A stretch of DNA of 64,000 nucleotides from contig NZ_NEWD01000004.1 in the NCBI RefSeq assembly GCF_002234915.1, forward strand, positions 288,180 through 352,179. Direction: 5' to 3'. Below, piece after piece: positions 1-6,877 of the stretch (within the stretch, counting starts at the first letter, position 1; each line of letters starts with the position of its first letter). The position numbers were made by a program, and so were the translations under genes. Below the pieces are notes generated by a model. It was given only the letters and a program-made list of their open reading frames with translations, was not told where the DNA came from and did not search any database. The stretch is from Bifidobacterium vansinderenii (GTDB lineage Bacteria; Actinomycetota; Actinomycetes; Actinomycetales; Bifidobacteriaceae).

Positions 1-111
1 AGCCAGGACAAGTTCGCGGACCGCGTGCGAGGGCTCCATGTCTATGGAGGCAAGGTGATCCGCCCCAAGGCAGTCCAGGTCTACACCAGCACCACCGCCC
101 CAAAAGGCTGA
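1..111 (+). CDS. Probable phage major capsid protein, C-terminal end (5'-truncated by window)
   Basis: Only the last 36 codons are visible; the frame is open from base 1 and ends in TGA at 109-111. The assignment to the major capsid protein is inferred from position: it is directly followed by head-tail connector, completion and tail tube genes, the usual order in HK97-like siphoviruses. The visible end (…RVRGLHVYGGKVIRPKAV…) has no diagnostic motif. The stop codon follows the slippery heptamer CCCAAAA (99-105), so a fraction of ribosomes should shift to -1 and add the Ig-like domain described in the next entry. It could instead be another head protein such as a decoration protein. Confidence 0.55.
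   Translation, partial: SQDKFADRVRGLHVYGGKVIRPKAVQVYTSTTAPKG
99..105 (+). promoter_or_regulatory. -1 programmed frameshift site CCCAAAA at capsid gene end
   Basis: The heptamer C CCA AAA sits in the correct phase (X XXY YYZ) relative to the zero-frame codons GCC CCA AAA GGC TGA. After slippage the ribosome reads AGG CTG AGC and continues for 45 codons. This is a canonical heptamer for -1 frameshifting, three bases before the zero-frame stop. Confidence 0.75.
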
Positions 112-242
112 GCGTCGACCCCTCGACGCTCACTCTCAGGGTAGGGGAAACGGCGACGCTCAACGTCACCGTCGAACCTGATGGCCCCTACACGGCGGAG
201 GTGGAAAACCCGGACATCGTGTCCATCACGGAGGAATCATGA
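105..242 (+). CDS. Ig-like (Big_2-type) domain appended by -1 frameshift
   Basis: The -1 frame encodes about 45 residues without its own ATG, beginning RLSVDPSTLTLRVGETATL and ending …SITEES before TGA at 240-242. The motif PSTLTLRVGE followed by alternating beta-strand residues is typical of bacterial Ig-like domain group 2. It closely resembles the start of the tail tube extension (ASPESLTLRVGE) near 2545. The stop overlaps the next gene's ATG in an ATGA, indicating translational coupling. Such domains on tailed-phage virions are thought to bind carbohydrate or cell surfaces; that role here is inference. Confidence 0.75.
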   Translation, partial: RLSVDPSTLTLRVGETATLNVTVEPDGPYTAEVENPDIVSITEES

Positions 243-823
243 CACCACTGGCCACGATCACGGACCTCGACGGATTCGGCATCAGCCATAACGACGACAT
301 TCTCGCCGCCAAGCTGATCGAATCCGTCTCCTCCGCGGTAAGGGAGGCCGCAGGCTGCCCAATCAGCCGGGGAACATGGACCATCACCATCCCCAGCGAG
401 CAATCCCGCAAACTCGACCTGCCATGCCGGCCCGTCACATCGGTCGAACAGGTCCTCATCGACGGCGAGGAAACCACCGATTGGAAACTCCTCGGCAACG
501 CCCTCTACAGGGAAACCCTGTGGGGGCCGCCCGGAGCAATCCCCCGAGCAGTCACCATCACCCTCACCGCCGGGTACGATCCCGTCCCACCGGACATCGT
601 CCGACTCGTATGCAGCATGGTCGCCGCCGGACTTTCCCAACAGGAGAACGGCGGCCCCGGAGCAGACCGCAGCAAAGCCTACGAACGCATCGACGACTAT
701 CAGATCGGCTACCGTCAGGGAGGATCCGAGATCATCGACGCGACCGAACTCCCGGAGGCCACGAAACGCAGCCTCCGGCAACGCTTCGGAACCCCCGGAC
801 TCAGCATCGGAGTGTTCAAATGA
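239..823 (+). CDS. Head-tail connector protein (gp6-like)
   Basis: A 194-residue protein whose size, position after the capsid gene and layout (N-terminal helical part, central beta-rich part with …CRPVTSVEQVLIDGE…, then GYDPVPPDIVRLVCSMVA) fit the HK97 gp6/phage head-tail connector family. The protein would form the ring under the portal that joins head and tail. The start ATG at 239 overlaps the preceding Ig-extension stop and the end overlaps the next gene (ATGA at 820-823). Family assignment rests on architecture and synteny rather than a strict motif. Confidence 0.6.
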   Translation: MTPLATITDLDGFGISHNDDILAAKLIESVSSAVREAAGCPISRGTWTITIPSEQSRKLDLPCRPVTSVEQVLIDGEETTDWKLLGNALYRETLWGPPGAIPRAVTITLTAGYDPVPPDIVRLVCSMVAAGLSQQENGGPGADRSKAYERIDDYQIGYRQGGSEIIDATELPEATKRSLRQRFGTPGLSIGVFK

Positions 824-1233
824 GTCTCCTCGACCGAGCACGACGCCTCGCCGAAACCCTCATGACCGACCAATTCACGGTCACCCACCCCACCGGGCAC
901 GTGACCGTGGACGGCAACGGCATAACCACGGCGGAAACCATCGTGGTCTATCAGGGCAAAGGCAAGCTCCAAACCTCAGGCGGTATCGCATCCAACAAGG
1001 TCACCGCCACCGGCGACACCACCAACGCCGGCGGCATCGTCCCCGAATGGGCGCTCTACCTCCACCTCCCCATAACCGCAACGGGAATCAGGGAAGGCGA
1101 CATGGCCGAATGCACCAACGCGGCAGACCCCGACCTCATCGGACGACGATATCGACTCATCAACCTCCAATCCGAAAAAACCCACGCCACAGCGAAACGC
1201 TGGAACGTCCAGGAACTCCCCAAGGAGGACTGA
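820..1233 (+). CDS. Phage head-tail joining protein (unknown family)
   Basis: A 137-residue protein starting MSLLDRARRLAETLMTDQFT at an ATGA overlap with the connector gene. Its length, beta-rich composition (…YQGKGKLQTSGG…, …GRRYRLINLQSEKTHATAKR…) and place between the connector and a gp10-like gene suggest the second head-completion/stopper protein, perhaps the actinophage DUF6093 type. It ends in TGATG, overlapping the next start. Confidence 0.5.
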   Translation: MSLLDRARRLAETLMTDQFTVTHPTGHVTVDGNGITTAETIVVYQGKGKLQTSGGIASNKVTATGDTTNAGGIVPEWALYLHLPITATGIREGDMAECTNAADPDLIGRRYRLINLQSEKTHATAKRWNVQELPKED

Positions 1234-1601
1234 TGCTCATCGACACCAGCCAAGTCACCACGCTCGCCTCCAAACTTGCCGCAGCCCCCAAAAAGAAACA
1301 ACTCCTCGTCACCGCAGCCATCAAAAAAGGAGCACAAGACATCAAAACCGCCATCAAAACCGACGTCTCCGGCTCCTCCAACCGCGGCATCGCCAAAATC
1401 CCCATCGCCTACGAGATGAAACAGGAAGGCGTCAACATAGAAGCCGACATCGCCCCAACAAAAGGCGGCGCCGGCAACCTAGCCAACATCGCCTTCTTCG
1501 GCACCTCCAAAGGCGGCGGAACCCACCAATTCTACGAACACGGCAAGGAACAACTAGACACCATCGCCCACTACGTCCACCAAGCAGCGACAGGCCTATG
1601 A
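1233..1601 (+). CDS. HK97 gp10-like tail-completion protein
   Basis: A 122-residue protein beginning MLIDTSQVTTLASKLAAAPK. The sequence is lysine-rich with a C-terminal GKEQLDTIAHYVHQAA helix, matching the general shape of HK97 gp10-like minor tail/neck proteins that sit between stopper and tail terminator genes. The ATG at 1233 shares its A with the preceding TGA. Codon use here is notably A-rich at third positions compared with the tail tube gene downstream, suggesting a mosaic junction near 1990. Confidence 0.5.
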   Translation: MLIDTSQVTTLASKLAAAPKKKQLLVTAAIKKGAQDIKTAIKTDVSGSSNRGIAKIPIAYEMKQEGVNIEADIAPTKGGAGNLANIAFFGTSKGGGTHQFYEHGKEQLDTIAHYVHQAATGL

Positions 1602-1987
1602 ACTACCAAACCGCCAGACAAACCATCCTCAAACACATCCCAACACTCACAGGATGGACCACCTACCCCGACGGCATCGCAACCGGACCACACCCACCCT
1701 GGATCGTCATCTCATTCCGAGAAACCACCAGAGACACCACCGAAGCGCTCGCCGTCACCACCCACCACGCCACACTCACCATCCGCGTGGTCGGAGAGTC
1801 CGAAACCGGGGTGAACATCGCCTGCGAGAAACTCCAGAATGCCATCGACGGGGTAAGCCCAGAAGGCATGAGCGCACTCGTCCCCGACGTGGACTCGGGA
1901 ACCTACCCCAGCGAACTCCAACAACCACATACCAGCACCCCATACATCATGAGAGTCCTCTCATGGCAAACCGGATGGACCGCATAG
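1598..1987 (+). CDS. Tail terminator-like protein
   Basis: A 129-residue protein beginning MNYQTARQTILKHIPTLTGW. Position (last gene before the tail tube), length and beta-alpha composition fit the lambda gpU/HK97 tail terminator group, which caps the tail tube at the neck. It starts in an ATGA overlap with the gp10-like gene. No catalytic motif is expected. The call depends mainly on gene order. Confidence 0.5.
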   Translation: MNYQTARQTILKHIPTLTGWTTYPDGIATGPHPPWIVISFRETTRDTTEALAVTTHHATLTIRVVGESETGVNIACEKLQNAIDGVSPEGMSALVPDVDSGTYPSELQQPHTSTPYIMRVLSWQTGWTA

Positions 1988-2000
1988 AAAGGAACACACC

Positions 2001-2528
2001 ATGCCGAACACAGTGAACGCGCATCTCGAGGACGGTCGCCTCAAGACCATCTTCGTCGACGAGATCGCCGACGTGACCGCCCCGACCGTGACCGAACTGA
2101 CCACCAACCCGCTCGACCTGTCCTACTGGCTCACGTCGGACGGTTTCAAGGCCACGCACTCGCAGGACATGATCGACGACGACCGTGAGGGCGCCGCCGC
2201 GGTCGGTCAGATCCCCGGTCAGGAGAAGTACAGCGACACGAGCCTGCAGGTGATCGACAACATCAACGTCAAGGCCGGCGAGGCCAAGGAAGCGAACGAC
2301 GCGGTCGAGCGTCTCACGCAGGGCGTGAAGGGATACATCGTGCGCCGTCGCGGCCTGCCGACGGACGACGCGTTCGCGGCCGGCCAGATCGTCAGCGTGT
2401 ATCCGGTGACGATCGGCATCAAGACGCCGGTCGCGCACGCCGCGAACCAGCGTCAGATGAGCACGATCAGCTTCTCCGCGGATCCGGGCTCGCAGGACGA
2501 GACCGCCACGGTCGCGGCGGGAAAATAG
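2001..2528 (+). CDS. Major tail tube protein
   Basis: A 175-residue protein, MPNTVNAHLEDGRLKTIFVD…, preceded by AAAGGA about nine bases upstream of ATG. Size and position (after the terminator, before tail chaperones and tape measure) fit the siphovirus tail tube subunit; the acidic, beta-rich sequence with …ITIPGQEKYSD-like segments agrees. It ends …TVAAGK* and the last codons carry the slippery heptamer GGGAAAA (2519-2525), so a minor form with Ig-like and beta-sandwich domains is expected, comparable to the lambda gpV C-terminal Ig domain but regulated by frameshifting. Confidence 0.7.
   Translation: MPNTVNAHLEDGRLKTIFVDEIADVTAPTVTELTTNPLDLSYWLTSDGFKATHSQDMIDDDREGAAAVGQIPGQEKYSDTSLQVIDNINVKAGEAKEANDAVERLTQGVKGYIVRRRGLPTDDAFAAGQIVSVYPVTIGIKTPVAHAANQRQMSTISFSADPGSQDETATVAAGK
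2519..2525 (+). promoter_or_regulatory. -1 programmed frameshift site GGGAAAA at tail tube gene end
   Basis: G GGA AAA lies in X XXY YYZ phase directly before the zero-frame TAG (2526-2528). After -1 slippage the codons read ATA GCA CCC TCA and remain open to 3586. Confidence 0.8.
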
Positions 2529-3586
2529 CACCCTCAGCGATCCAGGCGTCGCCCGAGAGCCTGACGCTGCGGGTGGGCGAAAGCCGGGTTGTTGAGGTTC
2601 TCGTCCTCCCCGAGGGAGCCAGCCAGAAGTACACGGCCTCGATCAGCGACACGAGCGTGGCCGTGCTGGGGGAACCGGACCAGTCACCGGAGCCTGAGCC
2701 CAAACCGGTGACGGGAATCACCCTGGACCGTTCGACCGCGAGCGGTGTCACGGGCTCGCAGCTCACGCTCAAGGCAAGCGTGCAGCCTGCGGACGCGGAC
2801 GATCCCACGGTCACATGGAGCTCGTCCGCACCGGCCGTCGCCTCGGTCGCGGCGGGCGTGGTGCGGCTGCTGACCGTGGGCCGGGCGACCATCACCGCGC
2901 GTGCCGGCGCGTATAGCGCGTCGTGCACGGTGACGGTGACCGCGGCCACCGTGGCCGTCCAGTCCGTGACCGTGAGCAGTCCGGGCGGCGTGAGCACGCT
3001 GGACGTGGGGTCCACGCTGCAATTGTCGGCGAGCGTGCTGCCATCGGACGCGACCGACCGTACCGTGGTCTGGTCATCGTCCGCCACCACGGTGGCCACG
3101 GTCAGCACCTCCGGGCTCGTGAAGGGTCTCACGGCGGGCAGCGTGACCGTCACCGCCACGGCCGGCGGCAAGTCGGGGAGCATCACCCTGACCGTGAAAG
3201 CCAGCACACCGACGGTGAAGACGAATCTGCTGACCACGCCGCCGTCGCTGCCGTTGACGACGAACGGGGTGACCATGACCTCGCTCGGCGACGGCGTCTA
3301 CCACCTGAAGGGCACCGCCACGGCGTGGACCGGGTTCGCGTTCACCAGCAAGCAGATGAGCGCCGGCACATATTCGATCGCCGACAGCGGGAATTTGCTG
3401 ACCACGAAGGGCCTGGGATTCTGGGTACGCCCCGACGAGCTCGACGGCCGACACGGCACCATCACCCACGAGTACACGTCGGCGTGGTGGCAGAACGCGC
3501 AGATCAGCGTCGACGCGGGGACCACGGTCGACCTGGACGTGCACCCATGGCTCACATTGGAGGCCACGGAAGGAAAAACAACATGA
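2525..3586 (+). CDS. Tail tube C-terminal extension: tandem Ig-like domains plus beta-sandwich
   Basis: About 353 residues in the -1 frame relative to the tail tube. The first Ig-like unit begins ASPESLTLRVGE. Two further Big_2-type units follow, recognisable by GITLDRSTASGVTGSQLTLKA and SVTVSSPGGVSTLDVGS, each with a …VTWSSSAPAVASV… or VVWSSSATTVATV core. After these comes a roughly 110-residue beta-sandwich starting NLLTTPPSLPLTTNGVTMTS, which resembles repeats in the downstream modules. There is no good independent start at the beginning, so frameshifting is the likely way it is made. It ends with ATGA at 3583-3586, coupling to the next module. Likely role: surface-exposed tail decorations that bind glycans or mucus (inference). 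Confidence 0.75.
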   Translation: MAPSAIQASPESLTLRVGESRVVEVLVLPEGASQKYTASISDTSVAVLGEPDQSPEPEPKPVTGITLDRSTASGVTGSQLTLKASVQPADADDPTVTWSSSAPAVASVAAGVVRLLTVGRATITARAGAYSASCTVTVTAATVAVQSVTVSSPGGVSTLDVGSTLQLSASVLPSDATDRTVVWSSSATTVATVSTSGLVKGLTAGSVTVTATAGGKSGSITLTVKASTPTVKTNLLTTPPSLPLTTNGVTMTSLGDGVYHLKGTATAWTGFAFTSKQMSAGTYSIADSGNLLTTKGLGFWVRPDELDGRHGTITHEYTSAWWQNAQISVDAGTTVDLDVHPWLTLEATEGKTT

Positions 3587-4057
3587 CGATCATCAACGGG
3601 GGGGGGGATCCGTGTAACCGGCATGAAGCCGGGTGACACCCGAATCACCCTCAAGGCAGGCGGCGTGACGACGACCATCCCGGTCACCGTCACGCAGGCC
3701 GAACCCGAGAACCTGTGGCCTGCCGCGCCGCTGCCCGTATCGGCCAACGGCATCACGTTCAGCGACGCCGGCTCCGGCAGGATCCATGTGACCGGCACGA
3801 GCACCGGGTACGCGACGCTGTCCGTGAACACGAGCTTGCCGGGAGCCGGCACATACACGACCACGGGCGGACAGGGATTCAACGGCAGCGTCCTGTACAT
3901 GCAGGTCAAGGCCGCGGGAGCCACGGTGCTCAACCCGAGCACGACGAGCGTGACGCTGACCGCCGCGCAGACGGGCAGCGTGCAATGCCAGATCGTGGTC
4001 GCGCCCGGCCAGACGGTCGACACGACCGTCACGCCCGCGCTTACTAAAACCGCATAG
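3583..4057 (+). CDS. Phase-variable Ig-like/beta-sandwich module A (currently out of frame)
   Basis: A good ribosome site (GGAAGGA, 3568-3574) precedes ATG 3583. The reading frame runs MTIIN into a G10 tract and, as sequenced, stops at 3636. With nine (or twelve) Gs it would read NGGGIRVTGMKPGDTR and continue through a Big_2-like segment (…TTTIPVTV) and a beta-sandwich starting ENLWPAAPLPVSANGITF to TAG at 4055-4057, about 157 residues. The predicted ON sequence aligns residue by residue with module C (IGGGLSVTGLKRGRT). The OFF state is therefore one base from an intact gene. An internal ATG at 3623 could give a shortened product but has no clear ribosome site. Confidence 0.7.
3598..3607 (+). 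repeat. Poly-G tract G10 (contingency locus, module A)
   Basis: Ten consecutive Gs, six codons after the module A start codon. Length 9 or 12 keeps the module in frame; 10 and 11 do not. Confidence 0.8.
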
Positions 4058-4073
4058 CCCCACCCGTGTGGGG
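4058..4073 (+). terminator. Short hairpin between modules A and B
   Basis: CCCCAC-CCGT-GTGGGG is a perfect 6-bp stem with a 4-base loop immediately after the module A stop. No T-run follows, so it may be an RNA-stability or translational element rather than a terminator. Confidence 0.4.
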
Positions 4074-4098
4074 CCAGTCCATCAAGGAGGCCCCACAC

Positions 4099-4620
4099 AT
4101 GGGGACAATCAACGTCACAGGCGTGGCCATGGGAGCCACCAGACTGAACATCACATCATCCGGCCAGCCGACGGTCACGGCGAGCGTGCCGGTCACAGTC
4201 CGCAGTCGTAACCTGCTCTCATACGGGGCCGCCGAAGGCAATGGGTGGACAGCCACCATCAATTCGGACGGCTCTCTGCACATCTCCGGTACCGCGGCCG
4301 GCCAGTGGAGGGGGATCGGCTGGGCGTTCGACGCGCCCGTCACCACGGGCAGGATCAGACTGACGCAGCGGGAGAACGCGGCCGGGCTGAGCTCGAGCCT
4401 GAAATTCTACGACCAGTCGGGCCAGCGCGTCGGCGACCAGCTGACCAACGGCATGACCGTCACCATCCCGGCGGGCACCTCCCGATGGCGTCTCGAGCTG
4501 CTGTGCAACACCGCCACGCCCGCCATGACCGACACGGACCTGCACCTGCAGGTCGAGACCGGCGACACCAGCCACGAGTGGATGCGCCCCGACGTCACGA
4601 ACCTCTCGGTGGGGGCTTAG
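4099..4620 (+). CDS. Ig-like/beta-sandwich module B
   Basis: 173 residues starting MGTINVTGVAMGATRLNITS; the start is chosen for the strong AAGGAGG at 4084-4090, eight bases upstream. The layout repeats that of module C: a Big_2-like N-terminal unit ending …SVPVTV, then NLLSYGAAEGNGWTATINSD and a beta-sandwich ending HEWMRPDVTNLSVGA. Unlike A and C it has no poly-G near the start, so this part is constitutively readable. It stops at TAG 4618-4620 beside an interrupted G tract; a downstream domain in another frame would be joined by loss of one base. Probable surface adhesion or decoration domain on the tail (inference). Confidence 0.7.
   Translation: MGTINVTGVAMGATRLNITSSGQPTVTASVPVTVRSRNLLSYGAAEGNGWTATINSDGSLHISGTAAGQWRGIGWAFDAPVTTGRIRLTQRENAAGLSSSLKFYDQSGQRVGDQLTNGMTVTIPAGTSRWRLELLCNTATPAMTDTDLHLQVETGDTSHEWMRPDVTNLSVGA
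4608..4615 (+). repeat. Interrupted G tract GGTGGGGG at end of module B
   Basis: Occupies the place where module C has G9 (context TCTCGGTGGGGGCTTAG versus TCTCGGGGGGGGGCTTGAG). The T may have locked this site. Loss of one base would open the frame into 4622-4975. Confidence 0.5.
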
Positions 4621-4621
4621 T

Positions 4622-4975
4622 CTAGCCAGCCTGTGGCCCGCCGTCGCCGGTGGCACCAAAAACGGGGTCACCCTGACCGCCGGGACGGACGGCTCGTACA
4701 CGACCGGCGGCACGTGGGACAAGTGGACCACGTTCGAGTCCACGGCCACTCTCGAGGCCGGGCTCTACACGATCGAGGGAACCACGGGCCTGACCTCGCT
4801 GTCCTCGTGGGATCTGATCCTGCAGGTCGCACCCTATCCCAGCGGCGACGCGATCATCAAGCCCGGCACCCCCAGCGCCCGCCTGGACGCGGGACTCTAC
4901 CGATGCCAGATCAACATCAACAGCCAGGACGCGATCGGCCGCACCCTCACGCCCCGACTCACCAGAATCAACTAG
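4622..4975 (+). pseudogene. Out-of-frame C-terminal beta-sandwich extension of module B
   Basis: An open frame without a start codon reads LASLWPAVAGGTKNGVTL… through …LTPRLTRIN to TAG at 4973-4975. It closely matches the extension after module C (LTSLWPAFAAERGGVTLT). It is joined to module B if the tract at 4608-4615 loses one base (or gains two). As sequenced it should not be translated. It could be a silent phase-variant domain or a decayed one. Confidence 0.6.
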
Positions 4976-4989
4976 AAGGAGCACACCAT

Positions 4990-5523
4990 ATGAGCAAGAA
5001 TCGCATCGGGGGGGGGCTTAGCGTCACCGGCCTGAAACGAGGCCGGACCACACTCACCCTCACGGCCGGAAACGCCACACAGACCGTGCCGGTCACCGTG
5101 CTGAGCCGTAACCTGCTCGCCTACGGGCCCGCCAGCGCGAACGGCCTGACCGTCACCGTCAACCAGGACGGCAGCCTGCACGTCAGCGGCCAGACCACGG
5201 CCGCCAACCAGGGCCTCAAATGGCGGTTCCCCATCCCCGACGACGTCAAGGGCAAAACCGTCACCTACAAGCTCAGCACAGCGCCGGCCGGCGTGTACTG
5301 CTACGCGCAGGCCAGGAACGCGAGCGGCGTGCTGGCCACGCTGCTCTCCTCGACCCCGACCCAAGCCCTGCCCGAGACGGCCACCGAGATCGAGTTCAGG
5401 GTCGCGTCCAACACCACCAACCCGATCGACGGGGACATCAAGGTCATGGTCGAACCCGGCGAAAACGCCAGCACATGGATGAGCCCCGACACGCTGGATC
5501 TCTCGGGGGGGGGCTTGAGCTGA
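4990..5523 (+). CDS. Phase-variable Ig-like/beta-sandwich module C (in frame)
   Basis: 177 residues from ATG 4990, with AAGGA at 4976-4980. The start reads MSKNRIGGGLSVTGLKRGRT; the GGG is encoded within a G9 tract (5008-5016) that is in frame as sequenced. The Big_2-like unit ends TVPVTV, followed by NLLAYGPASANGLTVTVNQD and a beta-sandwich ending TWMSPDTLDLSGGGLS. A second G9 tract near the 3' end (5505-5513) leads to TGA at 5521-5523; with 10 (or 7) Gs the frame would run on into the 5514-5873 domain. So this gene has two switches: presence and length. Confidence 0.75.
   Translation: MSKNRIGGGLSVTGLKRGRTTLTLTAGNATQTVPVTVLSRNLLAYGPASANGLTVTVNQDGSLHVSGQTTAANQGLKWRFPIPDDVKGKTVTYKLSTAPAGVYCYAQARNASGVLATLLSSTPTQALPETATEIEFRVASNTTNPIDGDIKVMVEPGENASTWMSPDTLDLSGGGLS
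5008..5016 (+). repeat. Poly-G tract G9 near start of module C (ON)
   Basis: Nine Gs in the context ATCGGGGGGGGGCTTAGC. As sequenced the tract keeps the gene in frame; a one-base change would cause early termination. Confidence 0.8.
5505..5513 (+). repeat. Poly-G tract G9 at 3' end of module C (extension OFF)
   Basis: Nine Gs in the context TCTCGGGGGGGGGCTTGAG. With nine the protein ends …GGGLS at 5523; with ten it reads GGGLELTSLWPA and continues to 5873. Confidence 0.8.
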
Positions 5524-5873
5524 CCAGCCTGTGGCCGGCGTTCGCCGCTGAGCGTGGAGGCGTAACCCTCACCCCGAACGCCGACGGCTCGTTCACGCTC
5601 AACGGCACCGCCACGGCCGGCACCCAGCTGTTCACGTCGGGACAAAAACTCGCGGCCGGCATCTACCGGCTGGCCGTCCAGCCGGAGGGTCTGCCGGTGG
5701 CCTGCCGCGTCCACGACAGCCAGTCCGACACCAAGATCGACAGCACCGGCCCCGCGAAACAGTTCACCATCCCCACGGACACGACCAGCGTCAGCTACCA
5801 GTTCCTACCCAACAGCGGCGCCACGTTCACCGACACCACCGTCACCCCGACACTCGTCAGACTCGACAACTAA
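5514..5873 (+). CDS. Phase-variable C-terminal beta-sandwich extension of module C (currently out of frame)
   Basis: About 119 codons open from the G tract to TAA at 5871-5873, reading LELTSLWPAFAAERGGVTLT, then NADGSFTLNGTATAGTQLFT and …GATFTDTTVTPTLVRLDN. There is no start codon with a ribosome site; expression should depend on the upstream tract having 7 or 10 Gs. The domain is homologous to the one after module B and to the beta-sandwich parts of the other modules. Confidence 0.65.
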   Translation, partial: LELTSLWPAFAAERGGVTLTPNADGSFTLNGTATAGTQLFTSGQKLAAGIYRLAVQPEGLPVACRVHDSQSDTKIDSTGPAKQFTIPTDTTSVSYQFLPNSGATFTDTTVTPTLVRLDN

Positions 5874-5893
5874 CGCTCCCCACACGCTTACGC

Positions 5894-5937
5894 TGATTCC
5901 CCTTGAGCGTGCGGGAACCCTAACCACAGGGGAATCA
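5894..5937 (+). repeat. Inverted repeat before tail chaperone genes
   Basis: Perfect 10-bp arms TGATTCCCCT (5894-5903) and AGGGGAATCA (5928-5937) with a 24-base loop. It separates the module genes from the chaperone genes and may be an RNA processing or attenuation hairpin. Confidence 0.45.
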
Positions 5938-5960
5938 CATGGGATCAAGGAGAATCAACC

Positions 5961-6479
5961 ATGGGCATCACCGTCCAGCAGCCGATCGGCTCGCACCGGA
6001 TCGTCACCGACCTCAACAGTCTGCGCGAAAGCATCGTGCTCGCCGACCGGATCACCCACCTCGAGCCCACGGACGGCATGACCGAAACCGAGGCCGCCAC
6101 GGCACGCGAGGAACGCGAAACCCTGACCGCGCGCCTGCGCGAACTCGCCTCCAGGGTCGACGAGAGCACCATCACGATCCGTCTGCGCGGCATGCGCTCG
6201 ACCGAATGGAACATGGACGTCATGGCATGCACGCGCATGGTCGACGGCAAGCCCGTCAAGGACGGCAACAAGCTCCTCATGATGTGCCTGCCCGGCATGG
6301 TCGAAGGCATCGTCAACCACGAGGGCAACAACGTGACCATGAGCGAACAGGACATCAAGGCGCTGGTCGAAAGCCTCGCCGACACGCAGGCGTACGAGCT
6401 GCTGCAGACCATGCAGACCCTCAACAGTCCCGCCACCAGCCTCCCAAAAGACGTGACCAGCCTGCTGCAGACCATCTAG
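5961..6479 (+). CDS. Tail assembly chaperone, short form (gpG-like)
   Basis: 172 residues, MGITVQQPIGSHRIVTDLNS…, preceded by AAGGAG. Its position directly before the tape measure gene and the -1 frameshift into an overlapping second reading frame are the classic signature of lambda G/GT chaperones, which coat the tape measure during tail assembly. The slippery CCCAAAA occurs in the codons LPK near residue 162. It ends …SLLQTI at TAG 6477-6479. Confidence 0.8.
   Translation: MGITVQQPIGSHRIVTDLNSLRESIVLADRITHLEPTDGMTETEAATAREERETLTARLRELASRVDESTITIRLRGMRSTEWNMDVMACTRMVDGKPVKDGNKLLMMCLPGMVEGIVNHEGNNVTMSEQDIKALVESLADTQAYELLQTMQTLNSPATSLPKDVTSLLQTI
6443..6449 (+). promoter_or_regulatory. -1 programmed frameshift site CCCAAAA in tail chaperone
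   Basis: C CCA AAA in X XXY YYZ phase (codons CTC CCA AAA GAC). After slippage the frame reads AGA CGT GAC CAG and continues to 6877. It is the same heptamer as at 99-105. Confidence 0.85.
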
Positions 6480-6877
6480 CCGGCCTGTTGGGTTCGGATC
6501 CGGACCTGTTGGCCCGCCTGCGCTGCGCACGCAGTCTGGGGATGAGCCTGAAACGGTTCGACGGGTGGACGCCCACACGCGACGACCCTGTCGAATGGGA
6601 CGAACGGGAACGATTGTGGATGCTCGCCCTGCAGGCGTATGAGGACCGGTTGTGCCCGATCTGCGGCATGGACTCGGCGATCTGCCATGACCAGGACCGG
6701 TTCGAGGAATTGCACGCGCAGGGCCGGGTGGAACTGTGCTTCGCCCAGTACGAGCGCAACCGTGCGCTGGGCGAATACCGGGATTCGGGCGCCCCGGACC
6801 CGCTGGCCGACGGTGCGGTCACGGTCGGACTGACCATGCCGTCGATGATGGAGGAGGAGACGATCTCATGGCGTTGA
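6449..6877 (+). CDS. Tail assembly chaperone, frameshifted extension (gpT-like)
   Basis: The -1 frame adds about 142 residues (RRDQPAADHLAGLLGSDPDL… to …MMEEETISWR). It includes a CPICGMDSAICHD segment with paired Cys/His, and a segment of the type WTPTRDDPVEWDERER that looks like the actinophage gpT family. No independent start is needed. It overlaps the tape measure start by ten bases. Confidence 0.8.
   Translation, partial: RRDQPAADHLAGLLGSDPDLLARLRCARSLGMSLKRFDGWTPTRDDPVEWDERERLWMLALQAYEDRLCPICGMDSAICHDQDRFEELHAQGRVELCFAQYERNRALGEYRDSGAPDPLADGAVTVGLTMPSMMEEETISWR

Noticed and set aside
3623..4057. Module A as a normal gene from ATG 3623
   Set aside because: No ribosome site, and the homologous module C begins upstream of the G tract; the poly-G explanation fits better.
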